From Mesorhizobium sp. ORS 3359 (GTDB lineage Bacteria; Pseudomonadota; Alphaproteobacteria; Rhizobiales; Rhizobiaceae), in contig CCNC01000138.1 of the NCBI GenBank assembly GCA_000824845.1, forward strand, positions 85,703 to 149,702: a DNA stretch of 64,000 nucleotides, given 5' to 3'. Positions 1-8,252 of the stretch are shown in pieces; the first letter of the stretch is position 1; each line of letters begins with the position of its first letter. The translations under genes and the position numbers were made by a program. Under the pieces are notes generated by a model, which was given only the letters and a program-made list of their open reading frames with translations, searched no databases and was not told where the DNA came from.

Positions 1-684
1 GAGGCGCTGGTCTCGTCGGTCAGCCAGCTCGTGGTCGGCGACGGCGCGCAAGTGACCTGGCTGATCGTGCAGGAGCAGCCGGAAACGGCCACGCATCTCG
101 CCCAGTTCAAGGCGCATATCGGCAAGGACGCAAAGCTGACGCTGTTCGTGATGAATGCCGGCGGCAGGCTGGTTCGCCAGGAGGTCGTCGTCAGGACGAC
201 GGGCGAGGGCGCCGACTTCAAATTGCGCGGCATCAATCTTCTCGCCGGCGATACCCATACCGACACAACCATGGTGCTCGACCATGCCGTGCCGCACACG
301 ACGTCGACGGAAGTGATCCGCAACGTCGTGACCGGCAAGGCGCGCGGCGTCTTCCAGGGCCGCATCAACGTGCATCAATACGCGCAGAAGACCAACGCCA
401 AGATGGCCTGCAACACGCTGCTTCTGTCGGATGACGGCGAGTTCTCGACCAAGCCGGAGCTGGAAATCTTCGCCGACGACGTGGTCTGCGGCCATGGCGC
501 CACGGTCACTGAGATCGACCACAACCATCTGTTCTACCTGATGGCGCGCGGCATCGACGAGAAGAGCGCGCGGGGCCTTCTGGTGAAGGCGTTCGTCGCC
601 GAAGTGATCGAGGAACTGGAAGACGAAGCGCTGGTCGAGGCGCTCGAAGAGCGGCTCGACGGCTGGTTTTCGACGCATGGCTAG
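1..684 (+). CDS. sufD: SufD, Fe-S cluster assembly protein (3' part)
   Basis: The frame is open from base 1, so the start lies upstream of the window; 227 residues are visible. SufD is the structural partner of SufB and the ATPase SufC in the cytosolic SufBC2D scaffold that builds iron-sulfur clusters. The visible part is the C-terminal beta-helix and tail: a GKARGVFQGRINVHQYAQKT stretch (about visible residues 110-128), then LLLSDDGEF, CGHGATV with the conserved His, and an acidic helical end. sufS, a DUF59 protein and a SufA-type carrier follow on the same strand, as in other alphaproteobacterial suf operons. A repeat element separates it from sufS. Confidence 0.93.
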   Translation, partial: EALVSSVSQLVVGDGAQVTWLIVQEQPETATHLAQFKAHIGKDAKLTLFVMNAGGRLVRQEVVVRTTGEGADFKLRGINLLAGDTHTDTTMVLDHAVPHTTSTEVIRNVVTGKARGVFQGRINVHQYAQKTNAKMACNTLLLSDDGEFSTKPELEIFADDVVCGHGATVTEIDHNHLFYLMARGIDEKSARGLLVKAFVAEVIEELEDEALVEALEERLDGWFSTHG

Positions 685-689
685 CGCCT

Positions 690-751
690 AACCTTCTCCC
701 CCTGTGGGAGAAGGTGGATTGGCGCGCAGCGCCAAGACGGATGAGGGGTGT
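690..751 (+). repeat. RIME-type palindromic element, copy A1
   Basis: Two adjacent hairpins: CCTTCTCCC/GGGAGAAGG (692-714) and TTGGCGC/GCGCCAA (719-735), followed by the signature GACGGATGAGGGGTG (736-750). The same arrangement recurs at 34440-34508 and, in variant form, at 2903, 2981, 10972, 11084, 34304 and 63981. It lies inside the sufD-sufS gap of the suf operon, so it is probably transcribed. Confidence 0.85.
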
Positions 752-788
752 TGGAAGGATCGCGGCCCTGGCCGGCAAGGACTTGGAA

Positions 789-2030
789 ATGGACCAGAAG
801 ATCGAGACCACTCCCTACGACGTCGAGGCGATCCGCCGCGACTTCCCGATCCTGTCGCGCCAGGTCTATGGCAAGCCGCTGGTCTATCTCGACAATGGCG
901 CCTCGGCGCAGAAGCCGCAGGTGGTGCTGGACACCATCCAGCACGCCTATTCCCAGGAATACGCCAACGTCCATCGCGGCCTGCACTTCCTGTCGAACGC
1001 CGCGACCGATGCCTATGAGAATGCGCGCAAGTCGGTGCAGCGGTTTCTCAATGCGCCGAGCACCGACAACATCGTCTTTACCTCCAACACGACCTCGGCG
1101 ATCAACACGGTCGCCTATGGTTGGGGCATGCCGCGGATCGGCGAGGGCGACGAGATCGTGCTCTCGATCATGGAGCACCACTCCAATATCGTGCCGTGGC
1201 ATTTCATCCGCGAGCGGCAGGGCGCCAAGCTGGTCTGGGTGCCGGTCGACGATCTCGGCGCCTTCCATATCGAGGAATTCGAGAAGCGCCTGACTTCGCG
1301 AACCAAGCTCGTCGCCATCACGCAGATGTCCAACGCGCTGGGCACGGTGACGCCGATCAAGGAGATCGTGCGCATCGCGCATTCGCGTGCAATTCCTGTC
1401 CTCGTCGACGGCAGTCAGAGCGCGGTGCATATGCCGATCGACGTGCAGGATCTCGACTGCGATTTCTTCGTCTTCACCGGACACAAGGTCTACGGCCCTT
1501 CCGGTATCGGCGTGCTCTACGGCAAGAAGGAGAGGCTGGAAGAGATGCGGCCCTTCATGGGCGGCGGCGAGATGATCGAGGAAGTGACGGAAGACATCGT
1601 CACCTATAACGAGCCGCCGCATCGCTTCGAGGCCGGCACGCCGCCGATCGTGCAGGCGATTGGGCTCGGCGCCGCGTTGGACTATATGGAAAAGGTGGGC
1701 CGCGAGCGCATCGCAGTACATGAGGCGGATCTCAAGGCCTACGCGCATGAGCGGCTCCGGGCGATCAATTCGTTGCGCATCTTCGGAGACGCGCCGGGCA
1801 AGGGCGCCATCATCTCGTTCGAGTTGCAGGGCATCCATGCGCATGACGTGTCGATGGTGATCGACCGGCAGGGTGTCGCCGTCCGCGCGGGCACCCACTG
1901 CGCCCAGCCACTGTTGAAACGCTTCGGCGTCACCTCCACATGCAGGGCATCGTTCGGCATGTATAATACCAGGGCCGAAGTCGACGCTTTGGCCGAGGCG
2001 CTGGAAAAGGCGCGAAAGTTCTTCGGGTGA
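789..2030 (+). CDS. sufS: SufS cysteine desulfurase
   Basis: A 413-residue type II PLP-dependent cysteine desulfurase that mobilises sulfur from L-cysteine for the SUF scaffold. The PLP lysine is in TGHKVYGPSG (about residue 235) and the persulfide-forming cysteine is in RAGTHCAQPLL (about residue 371). The N-terminal YLDNGASAQKP motif and the VHRGLHFLS segment are typical of the family. I take the ATG at 789 (MDQKIETTPYDVEAIRRDF) because the upstream in-frame extension to 714 is encoded by the repeat element. The length fits the family. Its stop codon overlaps the next start. Confidence 0.96.
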   Translation: MDQKIETTPYDVEAIRRDFPILSRQVYGKPLVYLDNGASAQKPQVVLDTIQHAYSQEYANVHRGLHFLSNAATDAYENARKSVQRFLNAPSTDNIVFTSNTTSAINTVAYGWGMPRIGEGDEIVLSIMEHHSNIVPWHFIRERQGAKLVWVPVDDLGAFHIEEFEKRLTSRTKLVAITQMSNALGTVTPIKEIVRIAHSRAIPVLVDGSQSAVHMPIDVQDLDCDFFVFTGHKVYGPSGIGVLYGKKERLEEMRPFMGGGEMIEEVTEDIVTYNEPPHRFEAGTPPIVQAIGLGAALDYMEKVGRERIAVHEADLKAYAHERLRAINSLRIFGDAPGKGAIISFELQGIHAHDVSMVIDRQGVAVRAGTHCAQPLLKRFGVTSTCRASFGMYNTRAEVDALAEALEKARKFFG

Positions 2031-2422
2031 TGATAATGGACGATGTGAGCACAACCGCAGAAACCGTACCGGCAACGAACGGTATCGTCTCGGCCTCGGC
2101 GATCCCCGCCGACGAGCTGGCGCGGCTGACCGACGACATCGTCTCGGCGCTGAAGACGGTCTATGACCCGGAAATCCCGGCCGACATATATGAGCTCGGC
2201 CTTGTCTACAAGATCGACATCGAGGACGACCGTTCGGTCAAGATCGACATGACCCTGACCGCGCCGGGCTGCCCGGTGGCCGGTGAAATGCCCGGATGGG
2301 TCGAGAATGCCGTCGGCGCCGTTGAAGGCGTTTCCGGTGTCGAGGTCAACATGGTGTTCGACCCGCCATGGACGCCCGACCGCATGTCGGAAGAGGCGCA
2401 GGTCGCGGTCGGGTGGTATTGA
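2030..2422 (+). CDS. sufT: SUF system DUF59 (MIP18-family) protein, SufT-like
   Basis: A 130-residue DUF59/MIP18-family protein, probably an Fe-S cluster maturation or insertion factor. The hallmark DPEIPADIYELGLVYKID lies at about residues 47-64, followed by TLTAPGCPVAGEMPGWV with the conserved cysteine. The N-terminal 35 residues are a low-complexity extension common in alphaproteobacterial SufT proteins. The ATG at 2030 shares its A with the sufS TGA, indicating translational coupling; an in-frame ATG at 2036 is an alternative. Context between sufS and a SufA-type carrier supports the assignment. Confidence 0.9.
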   Translation: MIMDDVSTTAETVPATNGIVSASAIPADELARLTDDIVSALKTVYDPEIPADIYELGLVYKIDIEDDRSVKIDMTLTAPGCPVAGEMPGWVENAVGAVEGVSGVEVNMVFDPPWTPDRMSEEAQVAVGWY

Positions 2423-2516
2423 GACCGGTACCCTTGCGCCTCGGGTAAAACTTCACCATTTTAGGTGAGAATCATTCGGCAGGCCTTGAACCTGCACGGA
2501 ATGGAGAAAGAAAAAT

Positions 2517-2897
2517 ATGGGACGCTTTGCCGTCATCACGATGACCGAAAAGGCCGCCGACCGCGTGCGCGAGATCGTCGCAACCCGTGACAACGCGCAT
2601 GGCATCCGGCTTGGCATCAAGAAGGGCGGTTGCGCCGGCATGGAATACACCATCGATCTGGTGACCGAGCCGAACGCTAAGGACGACCACATCGAGCGGG
2701 ACGGCGCGCATGTCTATGTCGCGCCTGAGGCGGCACTCTTCCTGTTCGGCACCGAGATGGATTTCGAGCAGACGACGCTGCGCACCGGCTTCACCTTCAA
2801 GAACCCGAACCAGAGCTCAGCCTGCGGCTGCGGCGAATCCGTCGAATTGAAGCCGGCCGACCTCAAGGCGCTTGCCGAGGCGCGCGCTTCGGCCTGA
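2517..2897 (+). CDS. sufA: SufA/IscA-type iron-sulfur carrier
   Basis: A 126-residue A-type carrier that receives Fe-S clusters from the SUF scaffold and passes them to apo-proteins. The three ligand cysteines of the HesB/IscA fold are visible: one in IKKGGCAGMEY (about residue 42) and the CGCGES pair near residues 101-103. A purine-rich GGAGAAAGAAAA precedes the ATG. It is the last gene of the suf run; a 94-bp gap after the DUF59 gene may hold an internal promoter. An inverted repeat pair follows. Confidence 0.92.
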   Translation: MGRFAVITMTEKAADRVREIVATRDNAHGIRLGIKKGGCAGMEYTIDLVTEPNAKDDHIERDGAHVYVAPEAALFLFGTEMDFEQTTLRTGFTFKNPNQSSACGCGESVELKPADLKALAEARASA

Positions 2898-2902
2898 TCT
2901 TC

Positions 2903-2951
2903 CTTCGCCCCGTTTACGGGGAGAAGGTGGCCCGAAGGGCCGGATGAGGGG
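2903..2951 (+). repeat. RIME-type element, copy A2 (left arm of an inverted pair)
   Basis: CGCCCCGTTTACGGGG-type hairpin, GAGAAGGTGG, CCCGAAGGGC hairpin and CGGATGAGGGG, in the plus orientation. Its mirror copy starts 30 bp downstream. It sits just after the sufA stop. Confidence 0.85.
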
Positions 2952-2980
2952 TAAGTGCGAAGTTTTGAGAGGCTGGCGTT

Positions 2981-3028
2981 GCCCCTCATCTGCCTGCCGG
3001 CATCTTCTCCCCGTAGAACGGGGCGAAG
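2981..3028 (-). repeat. RIME-type element, copy A3 (right arm of an inverted pair)
   Basis: The minus-strand copy reads CTTCGCCCCG...CGGGGAGAAGATGCCGGCAGGCAGATGAGGGGC in segments, mirroring copy A2. Together A2 and A3 form a roughly 125-bp inverted structure between the convergent sufA and GFA genes. It ends close to the GFA stop at 3034. Confidence 0.85.
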
Positions 3029-3033
3029 AGAAA

Positions 3034-3531
3034 CTACTCCACCCACATCCCTGTCCGCCTGTGCCAGTCGGCGATCGATTCCTCTGGATAGACTTCGAAG
3101 ACCTTGTCCTTCTTGCCGACCACCGGCTCGACCCAGTTCGCCTTGTATTTCAGCATCAGATGCACCTTTTCCGGCGGCTTCGGCAGGTCGGTGTCGATGG
3201 CCGAGGCGAAGGGATGCACGAGATCCGGCCAAGTCGGGTCATAGAGCCAGAGCGCCGAGCCGCATTTGCGGCAGAAGTTGCGCTCGCCGGTCGAGACCTC
3301 ACAATGCGGATGCTCGTCGTCCTCGATCTCGGCGCGATAGACGCCGAGGCTGCGCTTGCCCGTGATTTTCATCGTTTCGTAGTCGGCGCCGAGATTGATC
3401 GCGAAACCGCCGCCGCCCTGCTGCTTGCGGCAGATCGAGCAGTAGCAGAGCATGAAGGGCACGGGCGTGTGGCTCTCCACCTCGAAGCGGACGGCGCCGC
3501 AGCGACAGGAGCCTTTGAGAAGGACAGGCAT
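3034..3531 (-). CDS. GFA-family zinc protein (glutathione-dependent formaldehyde-activating-like)
   Basis: A 165-residue protein of the GFA/CENP-V fold (DUF636), binding zinc through cysteine clusters: GSCRCGAVRF near the N-terminus, CYCSICRK around residues 29-36, and FCRKCGSALW around residues 87-96. Family members include S-(hydroxymethyl)glutathione synthase, but most are of unknown substrate. The C-terminal VEPVVGKKDKVFEVYPEESI is typical of the proteobacterial subgroup. It is convergent with the suf operon. The substrate cannot be named from the sequence. Confidence 0.85.
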   Translation of the reverse strand: MPVLLKGSCRCGAVRFEVESHTPVPFMLCYCSICRKQQGGGGFAINLGADYETMKITGKRSLGVYRAEIEDDEHPHCEVSTGERNFCRKCGSALWLYDPTWPDLVHPFASAIDTDLPKPPEKVHLMLKYKANWVEPVVGKKDKVFEVYPEESIADWHRRTGMWVE

Positions 3532-3621
3532 AGCGGGAACTCCGTTTTCCAGGTCTCAACCTGTCAGCATGCCTTTGGTTGCGGCGATGACAAGGCCGAT
3601 GGCGGATGAGATGATCGCGCC

Positions 3622-3945
3622 ATGGATAATACGCGCCTTGAAGAACTGTTCGAAAGCCTGGGCCCGATCAGCATCCGAAAACTGTTCGGCGGCAAGGGCA
3701 TCTATTGCGATGGCGTCATCGTCGCGGTGGTGGTGCGCGGCGAACTGATGCTCAAGGCGGATGAGGAAACCATCCCCGATTTCGAGGCCGCCGGCTGCAG
3801 CCAGTGGACCTATACCGGCTCGCGCCACGGCAAGGTGGTGGCGATGCCCTATTGGAGCGTGCCGGACGAGGCGTTCGACGATCCCGACGAGATGGCCGTG
3901 TGGGCGCGGCGGGCTTATGAGGCGGGAAGACGAGCAGGGAAGTGA
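3622..3945 (+). CDS. TfoX/Sxy N-terminal domain protein
   Basis: A 107-residue protein consisting only of the TfoX N-terminal fold. SIRKLFGGKGIYCDG (about residues 17-31) is the recognisable core, followed by MLKADEETIPDFEAAG and MPYWSVPDEAFDDPDEM. Full-length TfoX is a competence regulator in gammaproteobacteria; stand-alone N-domain proteins are common in rhizobia and have no established role. It is a single gene, divergent from the GFA gene with a 90-bp gap. Confidence 0.82.
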   Translation: MDNTRLEELFESLGPISIRKLFGGKGIYCDGVIVAVVVRGELMLKADEETIPDFEAAGCSQWTYTGSRHGKVVAMPYWSVPDEAFDDPDEMAVWARRAYEAGRRAGK

Positions 3946-4099
3946 TACCCCGGCGTCAAAATTCAGTCAGCAACTGGCACGCCAATGTCGGCGGAAATGG
4001 TCATTGGCGACCTCGCCGAGAGAACGGTAGTTTGCAAGGCTGCGTCGTTGCAGCGAGAGTGTTCCGCAGCAAACCTGATCGGGCTTGAGGCCTATCTTC

Positions 4100-4600
4100 A
4101 TGGCAGTGATCATTAGACCAGAGCAACCTGGCGACGAGCAGATCATTCACGACCTGACTGTCGCCGCTTTCGAACCCATGTCGTTCAGCGACGGTTCGGA
4201 GGCTCCGATCATTGCCGGATTGCGGAATGACGGCGACCTGAGTGTTTCGCTTGTTGCCGTCAGCGGCGGAAACATCGTGGGGCACGTGGCCTTCTCGCCG
4301 GTGACAATTGGAGCTGAAAGCCATGGATGGTATGGGCTTGGTCCGGTATCTGTGTGGCCGGAAAAGCAGAGGCAAGGCATCGGAAGTGCGTTGATTAACG
4401 AAGGGCTTGCAATCCTCAGGGCGAGCGGAGCAAAAGGCTGCGTGTTGATCGGTGATCCAGCCTATTACAGGCGCTTTGGCTTCAGAAGCGATGGCAATTT
4501 GAGCTATCAAGATTTGCCCGCACAGTATGTGCAATCATTGCTTTTCGGGAGCGAATCCGCCACCGGACAGATGAAATTCAGTCCTGCATTCAACCGGTAG
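4100..4600 (+). CDS. GNAT-family N-acetyltransferase (YhbS-like)
   Basis: A 166-residue GNAT enzyme. The acetyl-CoA pyrophosphate loop is EKQRQGIGSALI (about residues 92-103), preceded by the beta-strand YGLGPVSVWP and followed by GDPAYYRRFGF, typical of the YhbS-like branch. The start is set at 4100 (MAVIIRPEQPGDEQ) rather than an upstream GTG-type start, because that is where GNAT homology begins. The coding sequence looks less GC-rich at third positions than its neighbours (AATCATTGCTTTTCGGG near the end), a hint of more recent acquisition. The substrate is unknown. Confidence 0.83.
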   Translation: MAVIIRPEQPGDEQIIHDLTVAAFEPMSFSDGSEAPIIAGLRNDGDLSVSLVAVSGGNIVGHVAFSPVTIGAESHGWYGLGPVSVWPEKQRQGIGSALINEGLAILRASGAKGCVLIGDPAYYRRFGFRSDGNLSYQDLPAQYVQSLLFGSESATGQMKFSPAFNR

Positions 4601-4633
4601 AGCGGATTCGGAGCCGAGGCGATTGGATTTTGC

Positions 4634-5551
4634 CTACAGCGCCTTGGCGATCTCCGCCGCCAGCCGGGCATTGTTCTCGACCAGCGCGATGTTGGTCTTG
4701 AGGCTGCGGCCGCCGGTGAGTTCCAGGATCTTCGACAAGAGGAAGGGCGTCACCGCCTTGCCGGTGACGCTCTGCGCCTCGGCGGCCTTCTGCGCGGCGT
4801 CGATATAGCCGGCCATTCCGTCAGCCGGGATCTCGTCATCCCGCGGCACGGGATTGGCGACCAGAATGCCACCGCCCAGGCCCAGCGCCTGGCGCGTGCG
4901 GTAGAAATGGGCGATGTCCTCAGGCGCCTGCAGCGTCAGCGGCGCGCGGAAGGGCGACTGTCTCGACCAGAAGGCCGGCATGGTCTCGCTGCCATGGCCG
5001 ATGACCGGCACGCCGCGTGTCTCCAGCACTTCCAGCGTCTTTTCGATGTCGAGGATCGCCTTGGCGCCGGCCGAGACGACGATGACAGGCGTGCGCGCCA
5101 GCTCGTCGAGGTCGGCCGAGATATCAAAACTCTTTTCGGCGCCCTTGTGGACGCCGCCGATGCCGCCGGTGGCGAACACCTTAATCCCGGCCATATGCGC
5201 GGCGATCATCGTGGCCGCAACCGTGGTGCCGCCCGTGCGCTTTTGAGCGACCGCGAAGCCGAGATCGGCGCGTGACAGCTTCATGGCGTCGCCGGTCATG
5301 GCGAGCGATTCGCGTTCGCCGTCGGAGAGGCCGATCTTGATGCGGCCGTCGACCACGGCGATCGTCGCCGGCACCGCGCCGGCATCGGCGATGATCTGCT
5401 CGACCTTGGCCGCCATGGCGCCATTGTCGGGGTATGGCATGCCGTGGGTGATGATGGTCGATTCCAGCGCCACCACGGGCCGGCCGCCGGCAAGCGCCTC
5501 CGCAACAGGCGGGTGGACATCGACGAAGGGGCGGGCGGTTTCCGGCGTCAT
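4634..5551 (-). CDS. psuG: Pseudouridine-5'-phosphate glycosidase
   Basis: A 305-residue PsuG/IndA-family enzyme that reversibly cleaves the C-glycosidic bond of pseudouridine 5'-phosphate to uracil and ribose 5-phosphate. Family motifs are VALESTIITHGMPYPDN at residues 25-41, VFATGGIGGVHKGAEKSFD, VVSAGAKAILDIEKTLEVLE (candidate active-site lysine) and TPFLLSKILELTGG. The start is MTPETARPF at 5551; upstream frame is not conserved-looking. It lies 40 bp downstream of psuK on the same strand, so the two act sequentially in pseudouridine breakdown. Confidence 0.93.
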   Translation of the reverse strand: MTPETARPFVDVHPPVAEALAGGRPVVALESTIITHGMPYPDNGAMAAKVEQIIADAGAVPATIAVVDGRIKIGLSDGERESLAMTGDAMKLSRADLGFAVAQKRTGGTTVAATMIAAHMAGIKVFATGGIGGVHKGAEKSFDISADLDELARTPVIVVSAGAKAILDIEKTLEVLETRGVPVIGHGSETMPAFWSRQSPFRAPLTLQAPEDIAHFYRTRQALGLGGGILVANPVPRDDEIPADGMAGYIDAAQKAAEAQSVTGKAVTPFLLSKILELTGGRSLKTNIALVENNARLAAEIAKAL

Positions 5552-5591
5552 GGCTGTTCTCCGACAAGGAGGAAGTAGATTGTCGGTGGCC

Positions 5592-6545
5592 CTATGCCAC
5601 CTCCCGTGCCTCCGGCACAAGGGCAAGCGCCTGCGTGAAATTGGTGGTCGTGAAGGATGGCACGGCCTCCGGACTCTCGATGGCGAGCATCGCCGCCGCC
5701 ACGCCCTCGCGCAGCGCTGCGCGCAGCGGCAGGCCGTGCAGCAGGGCGGCGACCGTTGCGCCGGTCAGCGCATCGCCGGCGCCGGTCACATCGGCGACGT
5801 GGCGCGGCGTCGGGGGGGCGATTTCAAAGACGCCGGTGTCGTCATAGCCCAGCACCGGAGCGCTGCCGGCCGTGATCACGCCAGCGTTCAGGCCGAGCCG
5901 CCTGAGCGCGCTGAGCAGGGCTTCTCCGGACATTTCGGCGCCAACCAGCGCGGCGGCTTCGCGGCGGTTCATGAAGAGCAACGAGAGATCACTGAGAAGA
6001 GGCGCCAGCCGAACGACCTTGGCCGGCGAGACGGCGATGGCGAAGACCGGGCGGCTGCCGGCGAGCGCCACCAGGCGCTCCAGCGCCGCCGTGGGCAGGT
6101 TGGCGTCGCACAGGATGGCGTCGGCCGCGGCGATCGCCTCGCGCACCTTGGAACGCCTTATCTGCTTGGGAAAGGCGAGGTCGTAGAGCGCCATGTCGGC
6201 CAATCCGACGATCAATTCGCCCTCGGCGTCGATCAGCGCCGTGTAGCTCGGCGTCGTGCGGTCGAGGAACACCACCGAGAGGTCCGTTATCCCGGCGTTG
6301 TCGATCGCCGAGGCGACCGTGTCCGCCGCCGCGTCGCCGCCGCGGACCGAGATCAGCGAGGCCGACACACCGCGCTTCACCACGCTGCGCAGCGCGTTGA
6401 AAACCACGCCGCCGACATCCTCGCGCATGATGCCGGGATTGGAGGCGGCTGGCACATAGGTACCCGAGACCTGGCCGCGCCGGTCGATATGGGCGCCGCC
6501 CAAAGCCAGGATCGTTGGGGCCAGGATAGTTGGGGATGTCGGCAT
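5592..6545 (-). CDS. psuK: PfkB-family carbohydrate kinase, probable pseudouridine kinase
   Basis: A 317-residue ribokinase/PfkB-family kinase. The C-terminal signature DVTGAGDALTGATVAALL contains the catalytic base Asp and anion-hole GAGD. LALGGAHIDRRGQV near the N-terminus is the family's substrate strand. Placement 40 bp upstream of psuG indicates phosphorylation of pseudouridine to the PsuG substrate, the usual two-enzyme pathway. No nucleoside transporter is adjacent. It shares a 281-bp divergent promoter region with recA. The kinase family is certain; substrate is inferred from context. Confidence 0.88.
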   Translation of the reverse strand: MPTSPTILAPTILALGGAHIDRRGQVSGTYVPAASNPGIMREDVGGVVFNALRSVVKRGVSASLISVRGGDAAADTVASAIDNAGITDLSVVFLDRTTPSYTALIDAEGELIVGLADMALYDLAFPKQIRRSKVREAIAAADAILCDANLPTAALERLVALAGSRPVFAIAVSPAKVVRLAPLLSDLSLLFMNRREAAALVGAEMSGEALLSALRRLGLNAGVITAGSAPVLGYDDTGVFEIAPPTPRHVADVTGAGDALTGATVAALLHGLPLRAALREGVAAAMLAIESPEAVPSFTTTNFTQALALVPEAREVA

Positions 6546-6742
6546 TCGGGTCGCTGACTTTCATTGATCGTGCGGCTGCGCACACTAGGTTTCCCCGGGT
6601 CACCCTGCAATCGGGGCCGCGATTCGGGATGGCCGGACGTCGAAATCTCTTCTGGACCGGCGATTGTGCTCCGCACTAGCCCTGGTGAGACAAAAACAGA
6701 ACAAATCCAGATATTGATTGATTTTCAGATATTTGTTTCCCC

Positions 6743-6771
6743 TTGCCAAATGAGAACAAAAAAGGTACAAA
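6743..6771 (+). promoter_or_regulatory. Candidate recA promoter with embedded SOS-like box
   Basis: TTGCCA (6743-6748) and TACAAA (6766-6771) are separated by 17 bp, a good sigma-70-type promoter. Between and overlapping the -10 is GAAC-N7-GTAC (6754-6768), one base off the alphaproteobacterial LexA operator GAAC-N7-GAAC. A weaker GAAC-N7-GATA lies at 6699-6713. The geometry, with an operator covering the spacer and -10 of recA, fits LexA repression, but the match is imperfect. Confidence 0.45.
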
Positions 6772-6826
6772 ACAGCAGGGATCACGGATTGTCCGGCCTT
6801 CATTGACGACCAAGGGGTGATGTATC

Positions 6827-7924
6827 ATGGCTCAGAATACTTTGCGGCTTGTAGAGGATAAGGCAGTGGACAAATCAAAGGCTCTGGACGCGGCGCTGTC
6901 GCAAATCGAGCGCGCTTTCGGCAAGGGCTCGATCATGCGGCTCGGCGCCAACGAGCAGGCGGTCGAGATCGAAACCGTGCCGACCGGCTCGCTCGGCCTC
7001 GATATCGCGCTTGGCGTCGGCGGGCTGCCGCGCGGCCGTATCGTCGAGATCTACGGGCCGGAAAGCTCGGGCAAGACGACGCTGGCGCTGCACACGGTTG
7101 CGGAAGCGCAGAAGAAGGGCGGCATCTGCGCCTTCGTCGATGCCGAGCACGCGCTCGATCCGGTCTATGCCCGCAAGCTCGGCGTCGACCTCGAGAACCT
7201 CCTGATCTCGCAGCCCGACACCGGCGAGCAGGCGCTGGAAATCTGCGACACGCTGGTGCGTTCGGGCGCCATCGACGTGCTGGTGGTCGATTCGGTCGCG
7301 GCGCTGACGCCGCGCGCTGAAATCGAAGGGGAGATGGGCGACGCGCTGCCCGGTCTCCAGGCCCGTCTGATGAGCCAGGCGCTGCGCAAGCTGACCGCCT
7401 CGATCTCGCGCTCCAACACCATGGTCATCTTCATCAACCAGATCCGCATGAAGATCGGCGTCATGTTCGGCTCGCCCGAAACCACGACCGGCGGCAATGC
7501 GCTGAAATTCTACGCATCGGTGCGCCTCGACATCCGCCGCATCGGCTCGGTCAAGGACCGCGACGAGGTCGTGGGCAACCAGACCCGCGTCAAGGTGGTC
7601 AAGAACAAGCTGGCCCCGCCCTTCAAGGTGGTCGAGTTCGACATCATGTATGGCGAGGGCGTGTCCAAGACCGGCGAGCTCGTCGATCTCGGGGTCAAGG
7701 CGGGCGTGGTCGAGAAGTCGGGCGCCTGGTTCTCCTATAATTCGCAGCGTCTCGGCCAAGGTCGCGAGAATGCCAAGCTGTTCCTGCGCGACAATCCCGA
7801 CACGGCGCGCGAGATCGAGATGGCGCTTCGGCAGAATGCCGGGCTGATCGCCGAGAAATTCCTCGAGAATGGCGGCTCCGAAGGCGGGGACGACGGTTTC
7901 GAGGACGAAGCCGGCGCCATGTAG
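6827..7924 (+). CDS. recA: RecA recombinase
   Basis: A 365-residue RecA, the DNA strand-exchange protein and LexA co-protease. Walker A is GPESSGKTT (residues 77-85); Walker B is [11 protein letters not shown]; the MSQALRKLT and [19 protein letters not shown] segments form the L1/L2 region; the C-terminus is acidic ([13 protein letters not shown]). The start [20 protein letters not shown] is the usual rhizobial N-terminus, preceded by AAGGGGTG. A candidate LexA-type site lies in the promoter. A strong terminator-like hairpin lies 130 bp downstream, before alaS. Confidence 0.98.
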   Translation: MAQNTLRLVEDKAVDKSKALDAALSQIERAFGKGSIMRLGANEQAVEIETVPTGSLGLDIALGVGGLPRGRIVEIYGPESSGKTTLALHTVAEAQKKGGICAFVDAEHALDPVYARKLGVDLENLLISQPDTGEQALEICDTLVRSGAIDVLVVDSVAALTPRAEIEGEMGDALPGLQARLMSQALRKLTASISRSNTMVIFINQIRMKIGVMFGSPETTTGGNALKFYASVRLDIRRIGSVKDRDEVVGNQTRVKVVKNKLAPPFKVVEFDIMYGEGVSKTGELVDLGVKAGVVEKSGAWFSYNSQRLGQGRENAKLFLRDNPDTAREIEMALRQNAGLIAEKFLENGGSEGGDDGFEDEAGAM

Positions 7925-8252
7925 GGCCGGTCCAGGAAGATCGCGCAGCAGTTTCCTGTTCGGCGCAGGCAATTCGTCGGCTTAGCCGGAGTTCGGCCAC
8001 AATCCTGGTCTATTTGGTTATGCTTATGTAATCGCGTTCTTGAGTACTGCGTACCCGAACCGCCGGCCTTCGCGCCGGCGGTTTTGCATTTCGCGGGCGG
8101 TGTTGAGCCGCTGCCCGCTTGCTGATTGGCCCAACTCCGTGTTTCTGGACAGGCTCAAGAGCTATCGCTAAAAGGCCCATCTATCTTCTGAAATACCAAA
8201 GCCCATTTGCCGCCGGCCGGGCCGGTGGTTCTTGCGAAAAAGGCAGTGTGCA
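7925..8252. other. recA-alaS intergenic region
   Basis: A 328-bp gap. It contains the terminator hairpin at 8058-8085 and a second GC-rich inverted repeat around 8092-8119 (CGCGGGCGG with CCGCTGCCCGC). No convincing open frame, tRNA or riboswitch was seen. The alaS promoter is presumably within the last 130 bp, but I could not assign clear -35/-10 boxes. Confidence 0.6.
8058..8085 (+). terminator. Rho-independent terminator after recA
   Basis: Perfect 10-bp stem AACCGCCGGC (8058-8067) with GCCGGCGGTT (8074-8083), a 6-base loop, then a short T-run (8082-8085). It ends recA transcription about 135 bp past the stop. Confidence 0.8.

Noticed and set aside
4601..4633. Possible remnant of repeat B after the GNAT gene (AGAGCGGATTC)
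   Set aside because: Too short and lacks the arms of the family.
8092..8119. GC-rich inverted repeat before alaS as a possible riboswitch
   Set aside because: Only a simple hairpin without T-run or recognisable aptamer structure.
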